A DNA stretch of 64,000 nt from Prosopocoilus inquinatus. Taxonomy: Eukaryota > Arthropoda > Insecta > Coleoptera > Lucanidae. The notes under the pieces were generated by a model. It did no database searches, was not told the origin of the DNA, and saw only the letters and a program-made list of their open reading frames with translations. This document shows positions 1-12,820 of this stretch, in pieces. The translations under genes and the position numbers were made by a program. The stretch spans positions 46,284,001 to 46,348,000 of the forward strand of contig CM069873.1 of NCBI GenBank assembly GCA_036172665.1, given 5' to 3'. Each line of letters begins with the position of its first letter. Positions within the stretch are counted from its first letter, which is position 1.

Positions 1-86
1 ATTTGACGTTTCGATGGACTCCAATAATTCTGATGAGAGATACAAAGTTTTCGGACGCAGCAGAAGCTGGAAATAGTTTTGAACGA

Positions 87-108
87 AACAACACGTATTA
101 GCGTTGTT
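87..108. other. Imperfect dyad repeated in nearly every monomer (first instance)
   Basis: AACAAC at 87-92 faces GTTGTT at 103-108. An A-C mismatch and one more C-G pair lie inside, leaving a 6-base loop (gtatta here, gcatta in about half the monomers). The same arms recur in almost all monomers. The cattaccg and cattaggg variants weaken the inner stem, and the 128-bp monomers lose part of the left side. Short dyads are common in satellites; a role in protein binding or recombination is only a guess. Confidence 0.55.
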
Positions 109-157
109 CCTGTGATGTATCTAATCGATCCTTACTTATCTACTATGTTATTTGACG

Positions 158-174
158 TTTCGATGGACTCCAGT
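158..174 (+). other. Weak CENP-B-box-like 17-mer (first good instance)
   Basis: The segment TTTCGATGGACTCCAGT fits the CENP-B box pattern nTTCGnnnnAnnCGGGn at 7 of the 9 fixed bases; CCAG stands where CGGG is expected. It recurs in all monomers of the tttcgatggactccag type, while tttggatgg and tttgaatgg monomers lose the TTCG core. A 7/9 match somewhere in a 149-bp unit on either strand is expected roughly 0.4 times by chance, so this is weak. Confidence 0.2.
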
Positions 175-398
175 AACTCTGATGTGAGATACGAAATTTT
201 TGAACGCAGCAGAATCTGGAAATAGTTTTAAATGAAACAACACGCATTAGCGTTGTTCCTGTGATGTATCTAATCGATCCTTCCTCATCTATCATGTTAT
301 TTGGCGTTTCGATAGACTCCAGTAACTCTGATGTGAGATACAAAGTTTTCGGACGCAGCAGAAGCTGGAAATAGTTTTGAACGAAACAACACGTATTA

Positions 399-545
399 GC
401 GTTGTTCCTGTAATGTATCTAATCGATCCTTACTCATCTATCATTTTATTTGACGTTTGGATGGACTCCAGTAACTCTGATGTGATTCAAAGTTTACGGA
501 CGCAGGAGAAGCTGGAAATAGTTTTAAACGAAACAACACGCATTA
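399..545. repeat. 147-bp monomer (2-base deletion), HOR copy A
   Basis: The usual gtgagatacaaag is shortened to gtgattcaaag near 482. The result is 147 bases, a multiple of three, so this monomer and the next are read in the same frame, which creates a spurious 93-codon open frame. Equivalent deletions occur near 5228, 42452, 47196, 49876 and 50768. A and C read gattc; the rest read gatac. Confidence 0.88.
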
Positions 546-1290
546 CCGTTGTTCCTGTGATGTATCTAATCGATCCTTACTCATCTATCATGTTATTTGG
601 CGGTTCGATGGACTTCAGTAACTCTGATGTGAGATACAAATTTCTCGGACGCAGCTGAAGCTAGAAATAATTTTAAACGAAACAACACGCATTAGCGTTG
701 TTCCTGTGATGTATTTAATCGATCCTTACTCATCTATCATGTTATTTGACGTTTGAATGGACTCCAGTAACTCTGATGTGAGATACAAAGTTTTCGGACG
801 CAGCAGAAGCTGGAAATAGTTTTGAACGAAACAACACGTATTAGCGTTGTTCCTGTGATGTATCTAATCGATCCTTACTTATCTACTATGTTATTTGACG
901 TTTCGATGGACTCCAGTAACTCTGATGTGAGATACGAAATTTTCGAACGCAGCAGAATCTGGAAATAGTTTTAAATGAAACAACACGCATTAGCGTTGTT
1001 CCTGTGATGTATCTAATCAATCCTTACTCATCTATCATGTTATTTGACGTTTCGATGGACTCTAGTAACTCTGATGTGAGATACGAAGTTTTTGGACGCA
1101 GCAGGAGCTGGAAATAGTTTTAAACGAAACAACACTTATTAGCGTTGTTCCTGTGATGTATCTAATCGATCCTTACTTAGCTCCTATGTTATTTGACGTT
1201 TCGATGGACTCCAGTAACTCTAATGTGAGATAAGAAATTTTCGGACGCAGCAGAAGCTGGAAATAGTTTTAAACGAAACAACACGTATTA

Positions 1291-1418
1291 GCGTTGTTCC
1301 TGTGATGTATCTAATCGATCCTTACTCATCTATCATGTTATTTGACGTTTCGATGGACTCCAGTAACTCTAATGTGAGATACGAAATTTTCGGACGCAGC
1401 AGAAGCTGCAACGTATTA
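1291..1418. repeat. 128-bp deleted monomer, HOR copy A
   Basis: A monomer lacking 21 bases: agaagctg at 1401-1408 runs directly into caacgtatta, so the segment normally reading gaaatagttttaaacgaaac is almost entirely gone. This also removes half of the dyad. The same deletion sits at 6036-6163, 43259-43386 and 51576-51703, and is a clean marker of the 32-mer HOR. Confidence 0.92.
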
Positions 1419-4400
1419 GCGTTGTTCCTGTGATGTATCTAATCGATCCTTACTTATCTATCATGTTATTTGGCGTTTCGATGGACTCCAGTAACTCTGA
1501 TGTGAGATACAAAGTTTTCGGACGCAGCAGAAGCTGGAAATAGTTTTGAACGAAACAACACTTATTAGCGTTGTTCCTGTGATGTATCTAATTGATCCTT
1601 ACTTAGCTGCTATGTTATTTGACGTTTCGATTGACTCCAATAACTCTAATGTGAGATACGAAATTTTCGGACGCAGCAGAAGCTGGAGATAGTTTTAAAC
1701 GAAACAACACGCATTAGCGTTGTTCCTGTGATGTATCTAATCGATCCTTACTCATCTATCATGTTATTTGGCGTTTCGATGGACTCCAGTAACTCTGATG
1801 TGAGATACAATGTTTTCGGACGCAGCAGAAGCTGGAAATTGTTTTAAACGAAACAACACGCATTAGCGTTGTTCCTGTGATGTATCTAATCGATCCTTAC
1901 TCATCTATCATGTTATTTGGCGTTTCGATGGACTCCAGTAACTCTGATGTGAGATACAAAGTTTTCGGACGCAGCAGAAGCTGGAAATAGTTTTGAACGA
2001 AACAACACGTATTAGCGTTGTTCCTGTGATGTATCTAATCGATCCATACTTAGCTACTATGTTATTTGACGTTTCGATGGACTCCAGTAACTCTAATGTG
2101 AGATACGAAATTTTCGGACGCAGCAGAAGCTGGAAATAGTTTTAAACGAAACAACACGTATTAGCGTTGTTCCTGTGATGTATCTAATCGATCCTTACTC
2201 ATCTATCATGTTATTTGACGTTTGGATGGACTCCAGTAACTCTGATGTGAGATACAAAGTTTTCGGACGCAGCAGAAGCTGGAAATAGTTTTGAACGAAA
2301 CAACACGTATTAGCGTTGTTCCTGTGATGTATCTAATCGATCCTTACTTAGCTACTATGTTATTTGACGTTTCGATGGACTCCAATAACTCTAATGTGAG
2401 ATACGAAATTTTCGGACGCAGCAGAAGCTGGAAATAGTTTTAAACGAAACAACACGTATTAGCGTTGTTCCTGTGATGTATCTAATCGATCCTTACTCAT
2501 CTATCATGTTATTTGGCGTTTCGATGGACTCCAGTAACTCTGATGTGAGATACAAAGTTTTCGGACGCAGCAGAAGCTGGAAATAGTTTTGAACGAAACA
2601 ACACGTATTAGCGTTGTTCCTGTGATGTATCTAATCGATCCTTACTTAGCTACTATGTTATTTGACGTTTCGATGGACTCCAATAATTCTGATGTGAGAT
2701 ACAAAGTTTTCGGACGCAGCAGAAGCTGGAAATAGTTTTAAACGAAACAACACGCACTAGCGTTGTTCCTGTGATGTATCTAATCGATCCTTACTCATCT
2801 ATCATTTTATTTGACGTTTGGATGGACTCCAGTAACTCTGATGTGAGATACAAAGTTTTCGGACGCAGCAGAAGCTGGAAATAGTTTTGAACGAAACAAC
2901 ACGTATTAGCGTTGTTCCTGTGATGTATCTAATCGATCCTTACTTATCTATCATGTTATTTGACGTTTGGATGGACTCCAGTAACTCTGATGTGAGATAC
3001 AAAGTTTACGGACGCAGCAGAAGCTGGAAATAGTTTAGAACGAAACAACACGTATTAGCGTTGTTCCTGTGATGTATCTAATCGATCCTTACTCATCTAT
3101 CATGTTATTTGGCGTTTCGATGGACTCCAGTAACTCTGATGTGAGATACAATGTTTTCGGACGCAGCAGAAGCTGGAAATAGTTTTAAACGAAACAACAC
3201 GCATTAGCGTTGTTCCTGTGATGTATCTAATCGATCCTTACTCATCTATCATGTTATTTGACGTTTGGATGTACTCCAGTAACTCTGATGTGAGATACAA
3301 AGTTATCGGACGCAGCAGAAGCTGGAAATAGTTTTAAACGAAACAACACGCATTAGCGTTGTTCCTGTGATGTATCTAATCGATCCTTACTCATCTATCA
3401 TGTTATTTGACGTTTGGATGGACTCCAGTAACTCTGATCTGAGATACAAAGTTCTAGGACGCAGCAGAAGCTGGAAATAGTTTTGAACGAAACAACACGT
3501 ATTAGCGTTGTTCCTGTGATGTATCTAATCGATCCTTACTCATCTATCATGTTATTTGGCGTTTCGATGGACTCCAGTAACTCTGATGTGAGATACAAAG
3601 TTTTCGGACGCAGCAGAAGCTGGAAATAGTTTTGAACTAAACAGCACGTATTAGCGTTGTTCCTGTGATGTATCTAATCGATCCTTACTTAGCTACTATG
3701 TTATTTGACGTTTCGATGGACTCCAATATCTCTGATGTGAGATACAAAGTTTTCGGACGCAGCAGAATCTGGAAATAGTTTTAAATGAAACAACACGCAT
3801 TAGCGTTGTTCCTGTGATGTATCTAATCGATCCTTACTCATCTATCATGTTATTTGACGTTTGGATGGACTCCAGTAACTCTGATGTGAGATACAAAGTT
3901 TTCGGGCGCAGCAGAAGCTGGAAATAGTTTTAAACGAAACAACACGCATTAGCGCTGTTCCTGTGATGTATCTAATCGATCCTTACTCATTTATCATGTT
4001 ATTTGGCGTTTCGATGGACTCCAGTAACTCTGATGTGAGATACAAAGTCTTCGGACGCAGCAGAAGCTGGAAATAGTTTTGAACGAAACAACACGTATTA
4101 GCGTTGTTCCTGTGATGTATCTAATCGATCCTTACTTAGCTACTATGTTATTTGACGTTTCGATGGACTCCAATAGCTCTAATGTGAGATACGAAATTTT
4201 CGGACGCAGCAGAAGCTGGAAATTGTTTTAAACGAAACAACACGTATTAGCGTTGTTCCTGTGATGTATCTAATCGATCCTTACTCATCTATCATGTTAT
4301 TTGGCGTTTCGATGGACTCCAGTAACTCTGATGTGAGATACAAAGTTTTCGGACGCAGCAGAAGCTGGAAATAGTTTTGAACGAAACAACATGTATTAGC

Positions 4401-4745
4401 GTTGTTCCTGTGATGTATCTAATCGATCCTTACTTAGCTACTATGTTATTTGACGTTTCGATGGACTCCAATAATTCTGATGTGAGATACAAAGTTTTCG
4501 GACGCAGCAGAAGCTGGAAATAGTTTTAAACGAAACAACACGCATTAGCGTTGTTCCTGTGATGTATCTAATCGATCCTTACTCATCTATCATGTTATTT
4601 GGCGTTTCGATGGACTCCAGTAACTCTGATGTGAGATACAAAGTTTTCGGACGCAGCAGAAGCTGGAAATAGTTTTGAACGAAACAACACGTATTAGCGT
4701 TGTTCCTGTGATGTATCTAATCGATCCTTACTTAGCTACTATGTT

Positions 4746-6420
4746 ATTTGACGTTTCGATGGACTCCAATAATTCTGATGTGAGATACAAAGTTTTCGGA
4801 CGCAGCAGAAGCTGGAAATAGTTTTGAACGAAACAACACGTATTAGCGTTGTTCCTGTGATGTATCTAATCGATCCTTACTTATCTACTATGTTATTTGA
4901 CGTTTCGATGGACTCCAGTAACTCTGATGTGAGATACGAAATTTTCGAACGCAGCAGAATCTGGAAATAGTTTTAAATGAAACAACACGCATTAGCGTTG
5001 TTCCTGTGATGTATCTAATCGATCCTTCCTCATCTATCATGTTATTTGGCGTTTCGATAGACTCCAGTAACTCTGATGTGAGATACAAAGTTTTCGGACG
5101 CAGCAGAAGCTGGAAATAGTTTTGAACGAAACAACACGTATTAGCGTTGTTCCTGTAATGTATCTAATCGATCCTTACTCATCTATCATTTTATTTGACG
5201 TTTGGATGGACTCCAGTAACTCTGATGTGATACAAAGTTTACGGACGCAGGAGAAGCTGGAAATAGTTTTAAACGAAACAACACGCATTACCGTTGTTCC
5301 TGTGATGTATCTAATCGATCCTTACTCATCTATCATGTTATTTGGCGTTTCGATGGACTTCAGTAACTCTGATGTGAGATACAAATTTCTCGGACGCAGC
5401 TGAAGCTAGAAATAATTTTAAACGAAACAACACGCATTAGCGTTGTTCCTGTGATGTATTTAATCGATCCTTACTCATCTATCATGTTATTTGACGTTTG
5501 AATGGACTCCAGTAACTCTGATGTGAGATACAAAGTTCTCGGACGCAGCAGAAGCTGGAAATAGTTTTGAACGAAACAACACGTATTAGCGTTGTTCCTG
5601 TGATGTATCTAATCGATCCTTACTTATCTACTATGTTATTTGACGTGTCGATGGACTCCAGTAACTCTGATGTGAGATACGAAATTTTCGAACGCAGCAG
5701 AATCTGGAAATAGTTTTAAATGAAACAACACGCATTGGCGTTGTTCCTGTGATGTATCTAATCGATCCTTACTCATCTATCATGTTATTTGACGTTTCGA
5801 TGGACTCTAGTAACTCTGATGTGAGATACGAAGTTTTTGGACGCAGCAGGAGCTGGAAATAGTTTTAAACGAAACAACACGTATTAGCGTTGTTCCTGTG
5901 ATGTATCTAATCGATCCTTACTTAGCTGCTATGTTATTTGACGTTTCGATGGACTCCAGTAACTCTAATGTGAGATAAGAAATTTTCGGACGCAGCAGAA
6001 GCTGGAAATAGTTTTAAACGAAACAACACGTATTAGCGTTGTTCCTGTGATGTATCTAATCGATCATTACTCATCTATCATGTTATTTGACGTTTCGATG
6101 GACTCCAGTAACTCTAATGTGAGATACGAAATTTTCGGACGCAGCAGAAGCTGCAACGTATTAGCGTTGTTCCTGTGATGTATCTAATCGATCCTTACTT
6201 ATCTATCATGTTATTTGGCGTTTCGATGGACTCCAGTAACTCTGATGTGAGATACAAAGTTTTCGGACGCAGCAGAAGCTGGAAATAGTTTTGAACGAAA
6301 CAACACGTATTAGCGTTGTTCCTGTGATGTATCTAATTGATCCTTACTTAGCTGCTATGTTATTTGACGTTTCGATTGACTCCAATAACTCTAATGTGAG
6401 ATACGAAATTTTCGGACGCA
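4746..6420. repeat. 32-monomer HOR, partial copy B
   Basis: Follows copy A at an offset of 4,745 from 4746 to about 6420, including the 2-base deletion near 5230 and the 21-base deletion at 6151. It then leaves the HOR: after cggacgcaccagaagctgg (near 6415) the monomer order no longer matches copy A at 1676 onward. About 11 monomers are present. The same cgcacc variant occurs in segment E at 51958, so B and E share a more recent ancestor here than either shares with A. The break is probably an unequal exchange junction. Confidence 0.85.
6036..6163. repeat. 128-bp deleted monomer, HOR copy B
   Basis: Same 21-base deletion as at 1291-1418, displaced by exactly 4,745. The monomer carries a private cgatcattactc change near 6061. 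Confidence 0.9.
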
Positions 6421-7009
6421 CCAGAAGCTGGAAATAGTTTTAAACGAAACAACACGTATTAGCGTTGTTCCTGTGATGTATCTAATCGATCCTTACTCAT
6501 CTATCATGTTATTTGACGTTTCGATGGACTCTAGTAACTCTGATGTGAGATACGAAGTTCTTGGACGCAGCAGGAGCTGGAAATAGCTTTAAACGAAACA
6601 ACACGCATTAGTGTTGTTCCTGTGATGTATTTAATCGATCCTTACTCATCTATCATGTTATTTGACGTTTGGATGGACTCTAGTAACTCTGAGGTGAGAT
6701 ACGAAGTTTTTTGACGCAGCAGGAGCTGGAGATAGTTTTAAACGAAACAACACGCATTAGCGTTGTTCCTGTGATGTATCTAATCGATCCTTACTCCTCT
6801 ATCATGTTATTTGGCGTTTCGATAGACTCCAGTAACTCTGATGTGAGATACAAAGTTTTCGGACGCAGCAGAAGCTGGAAATAGTTTTGAACGAAACAAC
6901 ACGTATTAGCGTTGTTCCTGTGATGTATCTAATCGATCCTTACTTAGCTACTATGTTATTTGACGTTTCGATGGACTCCAGTAACTCTAATGTGAGATAC
7001 GAAATTTTT
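6421..7009. repeat. Junction monomers between the 32-mer and 39-mer blocks
   Basis: About four monomers. They include the rare variants ctctgaggtgagatac (6686) and ttactcctctatcatg (6791). Both recur at 52077 onward and near 52192, so this short segment travels with the B/E version of the 32-mer HOR. Relative to E it contains one extra monomer (about 6485-6640), because the offset changes from 45,540 to 45,391. Confidence 0.75.
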
Positions 7010-10000
7010 GGACGCAGCAGGAGCTGGAAATAGTTTTAAACGAAACAACACGCATTAGCGTTGTTCCTGTGATGTATCTAATCGATCCTTACTCATCTAT
7101 CATGTTATTTGACGTTTGGATGGATTCTAGTAACTCTGATGTAAGATACGAAGTTTTTGGGGGCAGCAGGAGCTGGAAATAGTTTTAAACGAAGCAACAC
7201 GTATTAGCGTTGTTCCTGTGATGTATCTAATCGATCCTTACTTAGCTACTATGTTATTTCACGTTTCGATGGACTCCAGTAACTTTATTGTGAGATACGA
7301 AGTTTTTGGACGCAGCAGGAGCTGGAAATAGTTTTAAACGAAACAACACGTATTAGCGTTGTTCCTGTGATGTGTCTAATCGATCCTTACTCATCTATCA
7401 TGTTATTTGACGTTTGGATGGACTCCAGTAACTCTGATGTGAGATACGAAATTTTCGAACGCAGCAGAATCTGGAAATAGTTTTAGACGAAACAACACGC
7501 ATTAGCGTTGTTCCTGTGATGTATCTAATCGATCCTTACTCATCTATCATGTTATTTGACGTTTCGATGGACTCTAGTAACTCTGATGTGAGATACGAAG
7601 CTTTTGGACGCAGCAGGAGCTGGAAATAGTTTTAAACGAAACAACACGTATTAGCGTTGTTCCTGTGATGTATCTAATCGATCCTTACTTAGCTACTATG
7701 TTATTTGACGTTTCGATGGACTCCAGTAACTCTAATGTGAGATACGAAATTTTCGGACGCAGCAAAAGCTGGAAATAGTTTTAAACGAAACAGCACGTAT
7801 TAGCGTTGTCCCTGTGATGTATCTAATCGATCCTTACTCATCTATCATGTTATTTGACGTTTGGATGGACTCCAGTAACTCTGATGTGAGATACAAAGTT
7901 TTCGGACGCAGCAGAAGTTGGAGATAGTTTCAAACGAAACAACACGCATTAGCGTTGTTCCTGTGATGTATCTAATCGATCCTTACTTAGCTACTAAGTT
8001 ATTTGACGTTTCGATGGACTCCAGTAACTCTAATGTGAGATACGAAATTTTCGGACGCAGCAAAAGCTGGAAATAGTTTTAAACGAAACAACACGTATTA
8101 GCGTTGTCCCTGTGATGTATCTAATCGATCCTTACTCATCTATCATGTTATTTGACGTTTGGATGGACTCCAGTAAATCTGATGTGAGATACAAAGTTTT
8201 CGGACGCAGCAGAAGTTGGAGATAGTTTCAAACGAAACAACACGCATTAGCGTTGTTCCTGTGATGTATCTAATCGATCCTTACTCATCTATCATGTTAT
8301 TTGGCGTTTCGATGGACTCCAGTAACTCTGATGTGAGATACAAAGTTTTCGGACGCAGCAGAAGCTGGAAATAGTTTTGAACGAAACAACACGTATTAGC
8401 GTTGTTCCTGTGATGTATCTAATCGATCCTTACTTAGCTACTATGTTATTTGACGTTTCGATGGACTCCAATAACTCTAATGTCAGATACGAAATTTTCG
8501 GACGCAGCAGAAGCTGGAAATAGTTTTAAACGAAACAACACGCATTAGCGTTGTTCCTGTGATGTATCTAATCGATCCTTACTCATCTATCATGTTATTT
8601 GACGTTTGGATGGACTCCAGTAACTCTGATGTGAGATACAAAGTTCTCGGACGCAGCAGAAGCTGGAAATAGTTTTGAACGAAACAACACGTATTAGCGT
8701 TGTTCCTGTGATGTATCTAATCGATCCTTACTTATCTATCATGTTATTTGACGTTTGGATGGACTCCAGTAACTCTGATGTGAGATACAAAGTTTTTGGA
8801 CGCAGCAGAAGTTGGAGATAGTTTCAAACGAAACAACACGCATTAGCGTTGTTCCTGTGATGTATCTAATCGATCCTTACTCATCTATCATGTTATTTGG
8901 CGTTTCGATGTACTCCAGTAACTCTGATGTGAGATACAAAGTTTTCGGACGCAGCAGAAGCTGGAAATAGTTTTGAACGAAACAACACGTATTAGCGTTG
9001 TTCCTGTGATGTATCTAATCGATCCTTACTTAGCTACTATGTTATTTGACGTTTCGATGGACTCCAATAACTCTAATGTGAGATACGAAATTTTCGGACG
9101 CAGCAGAAGCTGGAAATAGTTTTAAACGAAACAACACGTATTAGCGTTGTTCCTGTGATGTATCTAATCGATCCTTACTCATCTATCATGTTATTTGACG
9201 TTTCGATGGACACTAGTAACTGTAATGTCAGATACGAAATTTTCGGACGCAGCAGAAGCTGGAAATAGTTTTAAACGAAACAACACGCATTAGCGTTGTT
9301 CCTGTGATGTATCTAATCGATCCTTACTCATCTATCATGTTATCTGACGTTTGGATGGACTCCAGTAACTCTGATGTGAGATACAAAGTTCTCGGACGCA
9401 GCAGAAGCTGGAAATAGTTTTGAACGAAACAACACGTATTAGCGTTGTTCCTGTGATGTATCTAATCGATCCTTACTTATCTACTATGTTATTTGACGTT
9501 TCGATGGACTCTAGTAACTCTGATGTGAGATACGAAGTTTTTGGACGCAGCAGGAGCTGGAAATAGTTTTAAACGAAACAACACGCATTAGCGTTGTTCC
9601 TGTGATGTATCTAATCGATCCTTACTCATCTATCATGTTATTTGACGTTTGGATGGACTCTAGTAACTCTGATGTAAGATACGAAGTTTTTGGGCGCAGC
9701 AGGAGCTGGAAATAGTTTTAAACGAAGCAACACGTATTAGCGTTGTTCCTGTGATGTATCTAATCGATCCTTACTCATCTATCATGTTATTTGACGTTTG
9801 GATGGACTCCAGTAACTCTGATGTGAGATACAAAGTTTTCGGACGCAGCAGAAGTTGGAGATAGTTTCAAACGAAACAACACGCATTAGCGTTGTTCCTG
9901 TGATGTATCTAATCGATCCTTACTCATCTATCATGTTATTTGACGTTTGAAAGGACTCCAGTAACTCTGATGTGAGATACAAAGTTCTCGGACGCAGCTG

Positions 10001-12820
10001 AAGCTAGAAATAATTTTAAACGAAACAACACGCATTAGCGTTGTTCCTGTGATGTATTTAATCGATCCTTGCTCATCTATCATGTTATTTGACGTTTGAA
10101 TGGACTCCAGTAACTCTGATGTGAGATACAAAGTTCTCGGACGCAGCAGAAGCTGGAAATAGTTTTGAACGAAACAACACGTATTAGCTTTGTTCCTGTG
10201 ATGTATCTAATCGATCCTTACTTATCTACTATGTTATTTGACGTTTCGATGGACTCCAGTAACTCTGATGTGAGATACGAAATTTTCGAACGCAGCAGAA
10301 TCTGGAAATAGTTTTAAATGAAACAACACGCATTAGCGTTGTTCCTGTGATGTATCTAATCGATCCTTACTCATCTATCATGTTATTTGACGTTTCGATG
10401 GACTCTAGTAACTCTGATGTGAGATACGAAGCTTTTGGACGCAGCAGGAGCTGGAAATAGTTTTAAACGAAACAACACGTATTAGCGTTGTTCCTGTGAT
10501 GTATCTAATCGATCCTTACTTAGCTACTATGTTATTTGACGTTTCGATGGACTCCAGTAACTCTAATGTGAGATACGAAATTCTCGGACGCAGCAAAAGC
10601 TGGAAATAGTTTTAAACGAAACAACACGTATTAGCGTTGTTCCTGTGATGTATCTAATCGATCCTTACTCATCTATCATGTTATTTGACGTTTAGATGGA
10701 CTCCAGTAACTCTGATGTGAGATACAAAGTTCTCGGACGCAGCAGAAGCTAGAAATAGTTTTGAACGAAACAACACGTATTAGCGTTGTTCCTGTGATGT
10801 ATCTAATCGATCCTTATTTATCTATCATGTTATTTGACGTTTGGATGGACTCCAGTAACTCTGATGTGAGATACAAAGTTTTCGGACGCAGCAGAAGTTG
10901 GAGATAGTTTCAAACGAAACAACACGCATTAGCGTTGTTCCTGTGATGTATCTAATCGATCCTTACTCATCTATCATGTTATTTGGCGTTTCGATGGACT
11001 CCAGTAACTCTGATGTGAGATACAAAGTTTTCGGACGCAGCAGAAGCTGGAAATAGTTTTGAACGAAACAACACGTATTAGCGTTGTTCCTGTGATGTAT
11101 CTAATCGATCCTTACTCATCTATCATGTTATTTGACGTTTAGATGGACTCCAGTAACTCTGATGTGAGATACAAAGTTTTCGGACGCAGCAGAAGCTGGA
11201 AATAGTTTTGAACGAAACAACACGTATTAGCGTTGTTCCTGTGATGTATCTAATCGATCCTTACTTAGCTACTATGTTATTTGACGTTTCGATGGACTCC
11301 AATAACTCTAATGTGAGATACGAAATTTTCGGACGCAGCAGAAGCTGGAAATAGTTTTAAACGAAACAACACGTATTAGCGTTGTTCCTGTGATGTATCA
11401 AATCGATCCTTACTCATCTATCATGTTATTTGACGTTTCGATGGACTCTAGTAACTCTAATGTCAGATACGAAATTTTCGGACGCAGCAGAAGCTGGAAA
11501 TAGTTTTAAACGAAACAACACGCATTAGCGTTGTTCCTGTGATGTATCTAATCGATCCTTACTCATCTATCATGTTATTTGACGTTTGGATGGACTCCAG
11601 TAACTCTGATGTGAGATACAAAGTTCTCGGACGCAGCAGAAGCTGGAAAGAGTTTTGAACGAAACAACACGTATTAGCGTTGTTCCTGTGATGTATCTAA
11701 TCGATCCTTACTTATCTACTATGTTATTTGACGTTTCGATGGACTCTAGTAACTCTGATGTGAGATACGAAGTTTTTGGACGCAGCAGGAGCTGGAAATA
11801 GTTTTAAACGAAACAACACGCATTAGCGTTGTTCCTGTGATGCATCTAATCGATCCTTACTCATCTATCATGATATTTGACGTTTGGATGGACTCTAGTA
11901 ACTCTGATGTAAGATACGAAGTTTTTGGGCGCAGCAGGAGCTGGAAATAGTTTTAAACGAAGCAACACGTATTAGCGTTGTTCCTGTGATGTATCTAATC
12001 GATCCTTACTTAGCTACTATGTTATTTCACGTTTCGATGGACTCCAGTAACTCTAATGTGAGATACGAAGTTTTTGGACGCAGCAGGAGCTGGAAATAGT
12101 TTTAAACGAAACAACACGTATTAGCGTTGTTCCTGTGATGTATCTAATCGATCCTTACTCATCTATCATGTTATTTGACGTTTGGATGTACTCCAGTAAC
12201 TCTGATGTGAGATACAAAGTTTTCGGACGCAGCAGAAGCTGGAAATAGTTTTGAACGAAACAACACGTATTAGCGTTGTTCCTGTGATGTATCTAATCGA
12301 TCCTTACTTAGCTACTATGTTATTTGACGTTTCGATGAACTCCAATAACTCTAATGTGAGATACGAAATTTTCGGACGCAGCAGAAGCTGGAAATAGTTT
12401 TAAACGAAACAACACGTATTAGCGTTGTTCCTGTGATGTATCTAATCGATCCTTACTCATCTATCATGTTATTTGACGTTTCGATGGACTCTAGTAACTC
12501 TAATGTCAGATACGAAATTTTCGGACGCAGCAGAAGCTGGAAATAGTTTTAAACGAAACAACACGCATTAGCGTTGTTCCTGTGATGTATCTAATCGATC
12601 CTTACTCATCTATCATGTTATTTGACGTTTGGATGGACTCCAGTAACTCTGATGTGAGATACAAAGTTCTCGGACGCAGCAGAAGCTGGAAATAGTTTTG
12701 AACGAAACAACACGTATTAGCGTTGTTCCTGTGATGTATCTAATCGATCCTTACTTATCTACTATGTTATTTGACGTTTCGATGGACTCTAGTAACTCTG
12801 ATGTGAGATACGAAGTTTTT
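7010..12820. repeat. 39-monomer higher-order repeat, first copy (5,811 bp)
   Basis: Rare variants recur 5,811 bases downstream, which is exactly 39 x 149. Examples are tggattctag (near 7120 and 12931), ctactaagttatttgacg (7991 and 13802) and the HindIII-site variant gaagcttttgg (7598 and 13409). The variant cactagtaactgtaatg recurs at 9211 and 15020; the two missing bases are explained by a deletion near 13925. The left edge is set by the monomer near 6990-7010, which differs from its partner near 12800. This block has no deletion markers of the 32-mer family. Confidence 0.85.

Larger units (their letters stand above)
1..4745. repeat. 32-monomer higher-order repeat, copy A (4,745 bp)
   Basis: Bases from 1 recur at 4746 and at 41969 with the same order of monomer variants. 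The unit is 32 monomers. Its length is 32 x 149 less 23, because one monomer lacks 2 bases (near 485) and another lacks 21 bases (at 1406). These two deletions recur at the same relative positions in other copies and tie the family together. Against copy C at +41,968 I see only a handful of substitutions in the first 1.6 kb, for example gatgagaga near 33 and ggcggttcg near 600. A true HOR may start upstream of the window, since the phase at base 1 is arbitrary. Confidence 0.9.

Noticed and set aside
112..123. Bacterial-type or phage features such as Shine-Dalgarno sites, operons or origins
   Set aside because: No coding sequence is present to support them, and the repeat architecture is typical of eukaryotic heterochromatin.
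143..343. Open frame of 66 codons on the - strand, repeated at 4888, 9931, 16336, 17975, 31088, 42111, 46856, 49536, 50428 and 61729
   Set aside because: It appears wherever certain monomer subtypes lie side by side and their chance stops are missing. Its copies track the satellite duplications, not a gene. No homology, codon bias or signals of expression are visible.
377..658. Open frame of 93 codons on the + strand, with equal or 97-codon versions at 5122, 42345, 47090, 49770 and 50662
   Set aside because: It is two satellite monomers fused in frame by a 2-base deletion. The peptide is just the monomer translated twice, starts at an ATG-less or chance start within the repeat, and has no domain.
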